From Hypoxylon rubiginosum (lineage: Eukaryota; Ascomycota; Sordariomycetes; Xylariales; Hypoxylaceae), in assembly GCA_902806565.1 (NCBI GenBank), contig CADCXA010000061.1, positions 1 through 64,000 of the forward strand: a stretch of DNA of 64,000 nt. Direction: 5' to 3'. This document shows, piece after piece, positions 48,570-62,390 of this stretch (position 1 is its first letter; every line of letters begins with the position of its first letter). The notes under the pieces are model-generated. The model was not told where the DNA came from, did no database searches, and saw only the letters and a list, made by a program, of their open reading frames with translations. The position numbers and the translations under genes were made by a program.

Positions 48570-49044
48570 ATGTCCGGGCAGCAGCTAGTCAAGTACACAA
48601 TCGAGCACTACCGAAAGGATGGTGTCTCAGAGGACGCGCTTCTTCGTTGGTTTCGAGAATGGCACATCCCCCACGCCGTCCCGCTGATGAACAAATACGG
48701 CATAACGAAATACTCCGTTGTAAGTTGTCCTATCCATCGTCTACTTGCTATTCACGACTTAGCGTTAACCGACGTCCAAATAGTACACCAGACTGCCTGA
48801 ACTGTGCGATGCCTTCCAAGGCGATCTGCAGAGGGTCAGACCTACCTGGGAGGTTAGCAAGGCCGACTTCGTCCTCGAATACTGGATGCCCGACCTGACC
48901 TGCCTGAAGAGCCTCGTCATGGATCCGGAATGGGTCGGGGGTGCCGTGAGAGATCAGGACGACTGGATCGACATGTCCAAGTCTACCGTTCACATCGGCT
49001 ACGACACGACGTATCTCGAGAATGGAAAGATCCTCAATGCATAG
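48570..49044 (+). CDS. EthD-domain protein, emodin-type decarboxylase-like
   Basis: Exon 1 is 48570-48719 and exon 2 is 48784-49044; the 64-base intron starts GTAAGT and ends AAATAG with a GTTAAC-like branch point. Total 411 bases, 136 residues, intact. The sequence MSGQQLVKYTIEHYRKDGVS, then WFREWHIPHAVPLMNKYGI, the splice-spanning KYSVYTRLPELCDAF, and the end segment STVHIGYDTTYLENGK fit EthD ferredoxin-fold proteins. In fungi these include the TpcK/MdpH-type decarboxylases that act on atrochrysone carboxylic acid. The neighbouring DUF1772 gene supports this pathway assignment, since the two activities act together and are sometimes fused. No paired polyketide synthase is in the window, so the substrate is inferred. 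Confidence 0.85.
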
Positions 49045-50219
49045 GAGCTATTGAGAGGGGTTTGAGGTTATCGGAAGGCCCTAAATCGTGGGATGTTTTG
49101 AAATGAGCAGTACACGTTCGGTATCCCTCTGTCTTTCTAGCCAAGTTTACCATAGCACAAAATCTAAAAATTAAAATGATTTAATTGCCGTTGCATTATT
49201 AGCGGTAAGCTGCGAGTGATACCTTAGGTACGCCTTGAACGTATCCCTCGCGTCCTTGGTACTCGTCATCCGGCCCGATCCCTTGCAGCACGTCTATTCT
49301 CAGCCGAGTCAATCTAGAACACGACCATGCTCCTTAGGGCTAATTCAGGCGCCCATCCCTTGTTGGCCCACCTCGTGGGACGACGGGTACCAATGGCTGT
49401 CTTAGAAAGGCTGCAGCAGTCCTGCGAGACACGCATGCGCCTCATTCTCTTTGATTTGCGGTAGAAATCCGTCAGTTGAGATCGCCTTAAGCGCAACAGG
49501 GCTTGAGGGTACGTGTGGATGTGAGGAGTTATAGCGCAGCGACAATCTCAACTTCCAAAGATACATTTTAATAAGAATAAAATAAAATAAAGGTAACTCG
49601 TGACATAGATTTCTATATCTCATAATCATCACTAATAAAGGTCTAAGATTGCATCTTGTCGCTCGCCTAAAAGACTATACGTATTAGGTACCTAAGGTAG
49701 AGACATCTTGAAGACCAAACATACCCATCTACATAGGTAGGTACTGAGAAATCAATAATTGTAGCCGCTCTATATGACACCCTTAGAATTGAAACTTACT
49801 GGTAGGTAATAACAAGTTATTCGACAATATAAGAACGGTGACAGGTTACATGACATTTCTTACGGAATAGGGGCTTGGTAATATTGTTTGTGCGGCTTAC
49901 AGTGACGAAAGTGAGTACCAAGTCACTGAATAATTACTTTAGCCACTATGTGATTGATTTGAATTTTTACCTCTATAGAGCCGGCTGCCTGGTCACTCTG
50001 CCCATTGGAAACTCAATCTCTTGGCGAGAGAACCCTCAAGCCGCAGTTGTGTAACCTTATGATGGAGGACAGTCTTCAAGCCTCCTTGTTCTTCGCCTCC
50101 TGATTGTAAGTGATGAAGGTAATTGCCTGAGTTTTAGGAGGGGTCTTATAGGGTGGGTGAGAAAGGCATTCCTAAATAGGAAGGAGGGTGTGAGCCTGTA
50201 GGGCTTCTTAATTAGGAAA
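49045..50219. other. Transition zone before the AT-rich block
   Basis: Normal-composition DNA with no recognised gene, becoming AT-richer toward 50.2 kb. A minus-strand frame around 49402-49632 has some protein-like composition but no family I know. Confidence 0.5.
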
Positions 50220-52495
50220 TATTTCTTTGGTTATAAGTGTTTTATAGGTGTTTATAACGTTATGGCGTTATATGGTGTTTAAAAAAGGTGGGAAAAAAAG
50301 TAAAAAAAAAAGGATTTATATAAAATAAGAAATTTAAGTTTTATAAAAAAAGTGGTATTATATAGTAAAAATCCTGGTTTAAGCTTTATATTTTAAATAT
50401 AAAAAACGATATAATATAATAAAAAATTCTAAAAAAAAAGCCGTAATTATTACTTTATTATACTTCGTTAAATTACTAGTTTATTTAAGTAATAAATTTT
50501 TTTAATTTTATTTATTATAAGTTTTATATTAATATTTTACTTATATATTTAAATATTTAATTAATTTATATTTTTTTATATTAATTTTATTAATATATTT
50601 TTTATTTAATATTTAACTGTTATTATTATTAATATTAAACTTTATAAATTTAAAATTATTATTTATTTTTAAATAATTAATTTAAAATATAGTTTTTACT
50701 AGTTTAAAATTTTTTTTAAATATAATAAAATAAATAAAACACAGCTTTTTTAAAATATTAATAATATAATTTATATTTTAAATAAACTTTTTTTTTAATT
50801 ACTTTAAAATATAATTAATATAATAAATAATTTATTTTTTTATAAAATTAATTTTATTTATTTAGTTATTAATTATTTATATATGTTTTTATTAAGTTAA
50901 ATAATTAATAAAAATATATATATAAAAATAATAAGTGTTTATTATAAATAAATTTAATAAATTATATCCTCGTTTTAAATAAAATTATATTTTAATAAAT
51001 ATTTTATAATTAAATAAAAGTTAAATATTATATTAAATAAATTAAAGTAATAATAAATTTAAAATTATATAAATATATTCTTAAATTAAATAATTAATAA
51101 ATAAACTTTAAATTAAATAATTTAATTAATTTATTTTACTTAAAGTTAAAAATTAAGTTATAAAGTTTATTATTATTAAATTTAAAAGTTAAATCGCTAG
51201 ATTTATTATTTTTAAATATTAAAAGTTATTTTATTAAGCTTATTTTATATATAAAATTATTAGTTATATTTATTATATTTATTATTATATATTTTAAATT
51301 AATATTATTAATATTTTATATTAATTAAAATTATACGTTAGGTTTTTTTTCTAAGTTATATTTAAAAGTTATATATTAAAATTACCATTTAAAAAAATAA
51401 TTTCGCTTTAATAATAATATTTTTTAAAAACTTAAATTATATAAATTATTTTTATAATAAATTTATTAAAATATTTATTAATATTAATATATAATGTTTT
51501 TTTTAAAAATATAACTTTAATATTTATAGTTATAATTATATTTATATTTTTAATAAATTATTAATTTTAATTTATTATTTAAAATCTATAATTAATAAAA
51601 GTAAAATAAATATAAAGTTTAAGTTTTAAATTTATTTTAAAGTTATTATATTATATATATATTAAAATATTTAATAAAGAAAATATTATAAGTTATATTA
51701 ATAAATAATAAATAAAAAAGCATAGTTAAAATAATAAAAAAATATAAAAAGAAAATTAAAATGTTTTAATAATAAAAAGGTGTTAAATATAAGTGGTAAT
51801 TAATAAAAAAATAATAAAAGGAATTATTATTAAGGTTTTTAAATATTAAATATATATATTTATTTTAATTTATTTTTATATTTAGTTAGTATAATTAATA
51901 TTATTATATTAATATAATTTTATTTTTATATTAAGGTTTTAATATTAAATTATTTATATTGTTTTTAATATTAATAAGTTTTATATAAATATTATATTAA
52001 AATTAATTAAATTGTTTATATTATTATTTTTAACTTAATATTTATATAAAATATTTTTTAATAAATAGCTTTTATTTATTATATAATTAAGTGTAAATTA
52101 AATTTATAAAATATATAATAATATTTATAAAAAATAGTTTTTAATTAAATATTTAAGTATTTATTTATAATTTTAAATAATATAACATTTTTATTAAAAG
52201 ATAATTAAAGCTTAATTATCTTAATATAATAATAAGTGTTACGCTTTTTTATATATATTTATTTTTATTTTTATTTATTTATTTATCTAAGGTAAATAAG
52301 TATTTTATTATAATATTATAAGATTATTATTTTTAATAAATAATTAATATAATTTATTTATATTTTAGATTTTATTATAATATATTAAATTAAATATATA
52401 TTATATTTTTTTATATTTTATTTTATTTCCGTTTTTATACTTAAATAGATATTTAAATAAAATAAATTTACTTATATTATTTTTAAATTAAATTT

Positions 52496-52720
52496 AATAT
52501 CGTGGCTTTTAAAGCAGGTGGTTATTTAATAAATAACTTTTATTAAATTCCTTTTTATTTATTAATATATATAGTATTTTTTATAAGTTTTATATAGTTT
52601 ATAAATTTAATATTATAGCTTTTAAAATAAGTGGCTACTTAATAAATAACTTTTATTAAATTTCTTTTTATTTATTAATTTATATAATATCTTTTATAAG
52701 TTTAATATATAAAATTCGTA
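52496..52720. repeat. Tandem duplication, 113-base period, diverged by transitions
   Basis: The unit starting at 52496 recurs at 52609. Both share GTGG-type and ATTTAATAAATAACTTTTAT segments. In the aligned 5' half the mismatches I can see are C/T or G/A, the mutation type made by RIP. Confidence 0.75.
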
Positions 52721-55700
52721 TTTATTTATTTTATATAATATTTAGTTTTTAGTTTTTATTAATAGTTAAACTTAGTTATAACAACTTTATTTATAAGTAA
52801 ATAAACTAGTTATTAATATATAATATATTTATTTTTATAATATCTTTTTAATGTTTTTTTTTTTAATTAAAATATATAGTTTATTTTTTACTTTATTTTA
52901 ATTAATAAACGTAACTTAATATATTATTTAAAATTAATTAAAACTAAAAAATAAAGCTTTTTAAGGTTAATAATTTAAAATAATTAAATATAAATTAACA
53001 TATAATTAACTTTAATATTTAATTTATATTTTTTTATTAAACTAATATATATTTTTTCTAGCGTTTTTTTTTATGTTTTATAATTAGTAATAATAAATAT
53101 AAATGTTAATATAAACCTTTTATAATTATAAGGTTTATTTTAAAATCTAATTAAAGTTTTATTTATAGTATTTATTTTTTTAATAAATATTAATAAAAGC
53201 TTTTTTTTTATTTCATTAAGTTAAATATTTTTAGTTATTTTAAATAATAAAAAAATGGTTTTTAGTAATTTAATTAATATAAAAATATTAAATATAACTA
53301 TATATATAATAATATTTAAATATAAAATAAAAAATTATATTATAAATTTAACGTTATTTATTATTTTTAAACCTTAAAAGTTGTTTTTAGTTAATATTAT
53401 AAATATATCCTTTATAAAAAATAAGTATATAAGAATTTTTAATTTTAAATTATTTATTATAATAAATACTTATTTTATTACCGCTTTTTTATTTAAAATT
53501 TTTAATTAATACTTAGAAAAAAAAATATAAGCGGCTTATTTTCGCCACTTTATAAAAGTAATTATCGTTTACAAGTTTATAAAATAATATAAAATGTTAA
53601 AAAAAGTAATTACCTTTATTTAATAATTTAAAATAATTTTATTTAATTAAACTATTTTAAAATTTAATAAATATATATTTTTTATTATTTATTCGCTGTT
53701 TTTTAAACGTTATAATAAAATAATATATATTAAATTAGTTATTCTTATTTATTTTATTAAAATAATAATTATTATAAATTTATATTATAACTAGTAATTA
53801 AAGAATTATTTATTTGTTTATTTAATTTTAAAAAATTTACTTGTTTTTTTTAACTTTTTTTTACTGGAAGTTTTTTTTAAGTATAAAAATAACAACTTAT
53901 TTACTAGTTTAAATTAAAAAAAGTTACTATAAAAAACCACAATAAGTTATTTATTAAAATCCTTATTATAATAACTATATACTTTTTAAATTTAAAAATA
54001 AATTTACTAAAAATTTTTATTAAAAAATATATTATATTTATTAATAATTAATATATTTATATTTTTTAAAATATTAACCTTATTTTAAGATAATTTAATA
54101 TATTTATTAAAAGTTATTCTTATAATAAAATAAATAATTATTTTATTAAAAAGTACCCTTATTTATTTTAAAATAATAGTAATTTTAACTTTTTTTTAAA
54201 TTTTTTTACTCTTTAAAATTTTCATTAAAATTTTAATTATTTTACTTTTCTTAGTATTATCACCGCCACTAAAATATATAAGTAATTAAATATTGTTTTT
54301 TATTAATAAATAACTTTTATTAAATTTAATAGCTTTTTTTTTATTAAGTATATTTAGTTATAAAAAAAAAATATTTAAAATTATAATTTATTTTTTATTT
54401 AAAGTATTTTTTTAAATGTATATTTTATTTATATTAATAAGTGTTTAACCGGGATAAATATTAATTGTTATTTTTATAAAACGGTTAAAAAAAATTAAAG
54501 GATTTTTTTACCTTAAAAACTATATAATAAAGTTTTTATTTATTTTAAAAAGTTTCTTATTTTATTTTTTAAATATATTATTATTTAAGGTTTTAAATTT
54601 ATATAAAACGGTGGGCTTTAATTTACTTATAAATTTATATAACTTTTTTATATTAAATTAATTAAGGTTATTTTTTTAGATTTTAATATTATTACTAATA
54701 ATTTTAAAAAAAAAAAGTTTATTTAAAGTTAATTTTATAAAATTTATATTAATAATTATTTTTTAATAATAATTTAATTTTTTATTTATTAAAAAGTTAA
54801 AAACCTTAATAAAACTTTTAACTTTATAAAAATAAACTAAATTTATAATTTCAGTTTTAAATATTGGTGCGTTTTTTTTTAAAATATCCGTAATATATTA
54901 TTATATATTAAAAGTGAAAATATTAAACGTATTATATTTTTTTATTTTCTTTATTTTTTTATTATTATTTTTAAAGTTATTATTACGCTTTTTAATATTA
55001 AAATTATTATTAAAATTAACAAAGTTATTTTTATTAAACCTTACGTTTTAGTTCTTACTATTTATAATAATATTTTTTTTAGATTTTTTTAATAAGTTAA
55101 AATTTTTATTAATAAACTTAAAATAATTAAATATTAAATTTTAAAGCGTTTTTTATATCTTAAAAAATATATTTATAACTTGTAATAAAAAATCCTTTTA
55201 AAGTATTAATAATACTAGTTAAATTATAACGGTATAAACATATAAGCTGCTTTTTTTAAAATTTAAAAAATAAGTTTTAATTAATAAAAATATTAATATT
55301 TTACTTTTTAATATTATACGTTAATAATAATTACTATCACGTAAAATACTTTTAAATTTAATATAGTTTTTAATTTATATTTTTAACTTAAATATAGTTT
55401 TAATAATAAAAATATAATTATAAAAATATATATAATAAAATATAAAGCTATAATATAAATATATTTAAAATATATTAAACCAGATTTTAATATCGTTAAA
55501 AAATATTAACTTTTTAATATTCTTTTTTATATTATTATTAGAATTTTTAAATGTAAATATTTTTAAATATAACTATTAATATTACATAATAAAATAAATA
55601 ATATTATAATATAATTAATATTAATTAAACTTTAAATAATAATAAATATTATACCTAAATAAATAATTATAAACTTTTATAAATAATAACTTTTAATTAG

Positions 55701-58700
55701 AAAATATTTAATTAAATATCTTTATTATAAATTTATAAGTTATTTTTTTAAAGTTATTTTAATTAATAAAACCTAGCTACTTTTAAAGTAAATTAATTTT
55801 AATAAAAATAAAATTAAGTTAGTTATATATTAAGGTTTATTACTTAGTTATATAGTTAATAATATAAAATATTAAAACTAAGAAATAATTCCTAGTAAAA
55901 ATATAAATATAATTATAGTTATATTTAAAAGTAATAACTATTATTTTATTCTAATAAATATAATCTTAATTAAATTTTTTTAAATAAAACATATTATTTT
56001 TAATTATATAAATAAAAGGTATTATAAATTAAGGTTAATTAAAACGATATTTTATTATATTATTACTTTTTATACCGTTTTTTTTTTATATTATTTTAAT
56101 GTATTTTCTATATATAATAATATATTTATACTTTTATAAAATTATAATAATAAATTAAGCTTTGTTTTTTTATTTCTCTTTTAACTAATCAATATTTTAC
56201 TATATTTTCTTAGGTGGGGTAAGATAATTAAAATCTTTTATTACGGTTTTTTTTCTAAATTATTTATAGTTAAAGTTTTTTTAAAAATAATTATTAATTT
56301 ATTTTATAAAAGTAATATATTTTTTAATATATTTATTAATTATTATTTATATAAGGAACTTATTAATATTAATATTTCTATAGAATTATAAAAAGCTATA
56401 TAAATAAAAAAAATTATATTTATTAGTTTTTATTATTTTAAAATATTTATTTATAGGTTTAAATACACCGTTTTTTATATTTATATATACGATTTTTTCG
56501 AAAAATACTTATAAATAATTATGGAATTATATAACAGCTATAATAAGGTTTTAATTAATCTTTTTTAAGAGGCTTTAATATTGGTTTAATAACTGTTTTT
56601 ATATTTTATATTTAATATTTTTATAATATTTAAAACTTTAAAAAGCCTTTTTTATATTAATTTAAATTAAATTTAATAAATTATTAAGGTTTATTATAAA
56701 CTATATAATAAGTAATCTATATTAAATAATAAAGTTTTTAAGTTTATTTTATTATTATATTCTTTTTTTATTAAATAAAAATTATTATTATTTATATATA
56801 AAAATTTCGTTTAAAAGCTTTTATATTTAATTGTTACTAACTTTTTTTTTATGTTTTAATTTATCTTTAACTTAAAAAAGCTTTTTAAGTCTTATTAACT
56901 AGTAAATATTTTATATTTTAAGGAATAAAGATTTATTCGCTTAGGTTTTATTAATTTAATTATTATTATTTTTAATTATTTAATTAAATATAAGAAAAAA
57001 AAAAATTAAATAAATTATAATTATAATATTATATTAACGTAGTTTAATAATAGCTTATTTATATACCTTACATTAAAAAAGATTTTTAAAATAATAAATT
57101 AAAATTATTTTATATATTTATAATTTAAAATTTTATTTGTTTTATAAATAAAATTATAATATAAAACTATTTATTATTACAGTTAATCCACCTTAATTAT
57201 ATAAAAAAAATTTAATAAATATAAAAATAAAATAATAAAAATTATAAATTTCTAAATATTAAATACTTAATTTAACCTTAATATATAATTACTTATTTAT
57301 AAATTATATCTTTATATTTATTATAATAAAATTTTTTTTAATATATAAAAACTTTTAAATAAAATAAACCTTCTTAATATTATTAAATTAATTACTAACC
57401 GCTGGGAAAAATTTAAATAAAATAATAATTAATAAAATTTTAATATAATAATATCTTTAATTTTCTTATCAGCTACTAATATTAATTAATATACCTTTTA
57501 CTTTTTAATATTTTACATTTTTATTCTTTTTATTATTAATTAATATTTTATTACTAAAACTTATAATTAATTTATTTTATTGTTTTATTTTAATATATAA
57601 ATTTAATAATTATTTATATTAATTAATATTATTAAACATAGTAATATAATTTTTATTAATAACGTTTTTATTAAAAATAAATAATACTTAGTTTTATTAA
57701 AAAATATAAATAAATTAAAACACGGATTCTTTTTTAATATTAATAATATAAGTGATATTTAAAATAATTTAAAATAATAATATCTTATTTTTATTTATCT
57801 AAAAATCCTAAAAGCTTTTATTTAAAAATACATTTTTATAAAAATAATTTTATGTTTTTAAAAAATGTAGGCATTTTATTATAAAATCTTTTCATATATT
57901 TAATATTAATATAAAATCTTTTTTAATAGATCTTTTATTACTATATTATACTATATATATTTACCTAAAAAAGTTTTTAATCTTATATAATAAAACCTTT
58001 ATTATATTATAAAAATTATTTATAAAAATAATAATATACTTTATAACCTTATAATAAAATAAATTAAATTAATAATTAGTTTTTAAATTAAAATAAAAGC
58101 TTATAAATAAGTTATATATAATATTAATAGTTAAAAATTTCTTTTTTAAAAGTTATAACTATTTAATAATAAATAAGAAAAAATAAACACAAGGATTAAA
58201 AAATATAATTAATTAATAATTAAATGGAATTTTTTTTTTTTTTTATAGCTTTTATATATATGTTATATATATAAAGTATTTTAATAAGTTAAAAAAAGTA
58301 TTTAATATAATCTAAATAATATTTTTTCGTATTTAAGTTTAAAAAAAAAAATATTTATAATTAAATAAAAATATATTTAAATAAATCTCCTTATAAAATT
58401 AAAACTAAATTATAAATAAAATATTAAATAAAACATAATTAATATTAGTTTATAAGTATATTTTTATTTATATAAATTTATTTTTAAAAGTTAAATATAT
58501 ACTAAAATTAATAATAAAAAAATATTTTACAAAAAAATAAATATAATATTAAAGTTATTTTTTTATTTATAAAATTATTTTCTTTATTATTTATTAAGTT
58601 TTAAAAAACTTAACCTATTATAATATAATTAAAAAATAACGTTTATTAATTTTTCCTAAAAAATCTTTATAATTTTAAAATCTTATTATATTAATAGTTT

Positions 58701-59984
58701 AAAATATTAAAGATATTAAAATAAATAAATCTTATAGTTTTAAAAATATGATATTAATTTTTTTTTATTTTAAATTCATTATATAATGTAAATTTTCTAG
58801 CTTTTTAATATTTAAAAATATAATATTAATATCTTAAAATTTAAAAAAAATATTATTTAAAAAATATTAAAAATTTAATAATAAAAATAACCGGATTTAT
58901 AAGCTGAATAAGGCCTACAAGTTAAATATAATTAAAAAATTAAAATATATTTAAACTAAATATTATTTTTTTTTATATAAGTTTTATATTATTATTAATA
59001 AATAACTCTTTTTTAAAGTTATATATATAACCGGATAGTTTAAACGTATTAATAAATATATTATAAATTAATTTAATATAAATATATCATGGAAAAACGC
59101 TAAGAATAAATTTAATAATAACTTTAATATTAATATTATAAAATTTAAAATATATTTAATTATTTATATTTTTTTTATAATTATATATAATAATAATTTA
59201 ACTTAATATTATTTAATACCTATATAATATAAGTTATAATATTTAAAGTAAAATATATAATATTATTATTTTTATTATTATATTATTATTTTATTATTAT
59301 ATATTTATTTAAAAATTATTTTTATTTTAAGTAAATATATATTAATCTTTATAATTAAAATTTACTTTATATAATAATATATAAAAATATATAAACTTTA
59401 TAACCTTACTATTATTTAAAATTATTAATTTTAAAAAAGCTTAAATATATATAAATTTTATAGCTTTATTATTATTTTATATAATTATAATTAAGTAAAA
59501 ATAAAATTAATTATTTTAGAATATTTTAAATAATAAATTTATGTTAATTAAATATAAAAGTTTATAAAATTTAATTAGTTATATTATTAATTTTTTATTA
59601 AAAAATAATAATAACTTTAAAAAAATAATAAAATAAAACTAAAACTTTAATTATATAAATAAATTATAAAAACTCTTTTTTCTTAATATCTTAGTTAGTA
59701 ACTATGAAATTTTTATTTTTATTTAAAGTTAAAAAATAAAAACTAAAAAAAAATATTATTTAATATTTTAAAAGTTTTAACTATAGTTTTAATATTATTA
59801 AAATAATAAAATAAAAATTATTAAAATATTTAATATTATTTTCTTTTTAAGCTTATTACAAATAAAAATATTAATAAATTTATAAATTACTTATAAATAT
59901 GTTTTTATTATTTATATTATACTAAATATATATTAAATAATATATTATTATATAATCTTTTAAGTAAATATTTTATATTATTAA

Positions 59985-60430
59985 TATAATAATAAAAAAG
60001 TTTATTATAATTATATATATTAATATTTTAACGGTTTAAATTAATAGCTTATTATAATTAAAGTTCCTTATTTTAATAATATCTAGTTTTATATTTTAAT
60101 TTAAAATTTTAAAATATGTTTTTAAAATATATATAATTATATATTATACTAATAATAAAAAAGCTTATTATAATTATATATATTAATATTTTAATAGTTT
60201 AAATTAATAGTTTATTATAATTAAAGTTCCTTATTTTAATAATATCTAGTTTTATATTTTAATTTAAAATTTTAATATATATCTTTAAAATATATATAAT
60301 TATATATTATATTAATAATAAAAAAGCTTATTATAATTACATATACTAGTAGTTTAAATTTACAGCTTATTATAATTAAAAATCTTTTTTTTAATTATAA
60401 CTAGTTTTATACTTTATTATAAAAATTTAA
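59985..60430. repeat. Tandem array, 163-base period, about 2.7 copies
   Basis: The segment AATAATAAAAAAG ends at 60000, 60163 and 60326, a constant 163-base period. Copies 1 and 2 are nearly identical, with C/T and G/A differences plus a few A/T changes; copy 3 is partial and more diverged. Confidence 0.8.
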
Positions 60431-61867
60431 AATATAAATAAATATTATTTTTCTTACCTTATTTTAAACGTTTATTTTATTTAAAATATTATTTTTATTA
60501 TAAGATTTTTTAGTTTATATAATATAATAATAAATATAGTTTTTAGTTTTAATTTTTATAAGTAAAAATTTTAAATATAATAAGGTTAATAAAATTTTTT
60601 TATATTATTTATATAATTAATATAATTATTAAATTTAATTTTTATATTTTAATAATAATTATTTTAAATATAATAAAATAATTAAAAAGATTTTATTTTT
60701 TATATAATATAATTATTAATATTTATTTATATAAAACTTAATATATTTTTATTTTAATTAATAATTTAATTTTTTATTAATTTATATTAAATATAATTTT
60801 CTTTTTTTTATATTTAAACTTATTTTTTTTTTTTTTATTATTTTTGGTTTTTATTATTATATTTATATTTATAATTTTAATAAAGTTAAACTCGGGACAA
60901 GGTTCTTATTACATTAGTTTAAATTTTATTATTATATTTCTCACTATAATATATTTAACTAAAAAAATTAAAAAAAACAAATAATTTATTAAATTTAATA
61001 ACTTAGTCTTAGATTTTAATATAGTAATACACTTAAAATTTATTATAAATATTATTAATTTATAATATTATTTTTAAGATATATATATTTTAATATTAAC
61101 TTATATATAAAACTTAAAAAAATATATTATAAATAAAAAAAACGTTATTATAATTATTAAAACCTTCGCTTTTTAAATGTTTTAAATTAAGTTTTTAAAT
61201 AATAATTTAACATAAAATAATCTTTTAATTATTTTATTATTAAATATTTTAATATAAATATTTTATTATTAAAATAATATTTACCTAGTTAATTATTATT
61301 TATAATATATAAAATATTAATTTATAAAATTTTAATAATTTTATTTTAATATTAAAATAAATACCTTATTTATTTTATAATTAAATTTACTTTATTATAA
61401 ATATATTAAGGCTTATTTTAAATATTAAACTTATTTATAAATTAAATTTTTATAATGTTTAAATAAAAATATAATATTATTTAAACTATAAAAATAATAA
61501 TAAACTTATAAATTACCTAAAAAAAAAAGCCTACTTAATATATATTTTTTTGTTTTTTAATAAATTAATATGTAAATGTTATAAATAAATACTAATAGAT
61601 AATATAATTAAATTAACTATTAATATATATATTTATTATATTAAAAAATATTTAATTAATTAAAAAAAGATTTTATTATATTAATAAAATATAATAAAAA
61701 AATATTACTAAATTAGTCTCTAATTTTAATTATAATATTAAATAAATTATATTAATTAATTATAATAATAAAAACAAATTAAATAAATATATTATTATTT
61801 ATAAAAACTATTAATATAAAGTTAAATTATAATAAAAATTACTACTTTCTATTAAAAAATTTACAGC

Positions 61868-61990
61868 GATTATAAAAGCGATATAAAAAACGCTAAAAAT
61901 AAATTTTATTTAATTAAAAAATAAATTTATAATAATTTTAAAAGTAACATAAAAAACATTAATAATAAATTTTATTTAATTAAAAAATAT
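61868..61990. repeat. Tandem duplication, 66-base period
   Basis: The segment AAATTTTATTTAATTAAAAA starts at 61901 and again at 61967, with related sequence before each. Confidence 0.7.
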
Positions 61991-62306
61991 TAAGTTAAAT
62001 AAAAACGCTTTTAACCACTTATTATTTTTACTTTAAAATATTTTTAAAAAGAAAATAATTATAACTAATATAAAAACAGCTAAAATAAAAAAAAATATTA
62101 TTAATAATATAAATAAATATAAATTTTTATTTATACTAGTTTAAACTAATAATTATTTTATTATATATATTAAATAAAACTTAAATTAAAAATAATAAAA
62201 TATATATATAAAAATTATAAAATAATATAAAATATTATTAATAATAAAAATAAAAATATAAATAAAGTTTAAAATTATTAATTTTCTTTTTATATTATAA
62301 AAATAT

Positions 62307-62390
62307 TTTAATATAATTATTATTAACAACGTTATTTAATATAATTATTACTAATAATATTATTTAATATAATTACTATTAATATTTTTA
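62307..62390. repeat. Three tandem copies of a 28-base unit
   Basis: Units begin TTTAATATAATTA at 62307, 62335 and 62363. Differences are mostly transitions, with some transversions in the third copy. Confidence 0.75.

Noticed and set aside
49402..49632. Protein-like minus-strand frame before the AT block
   Set aside because: A stretch with plausible composition, but no start, splice or family support.
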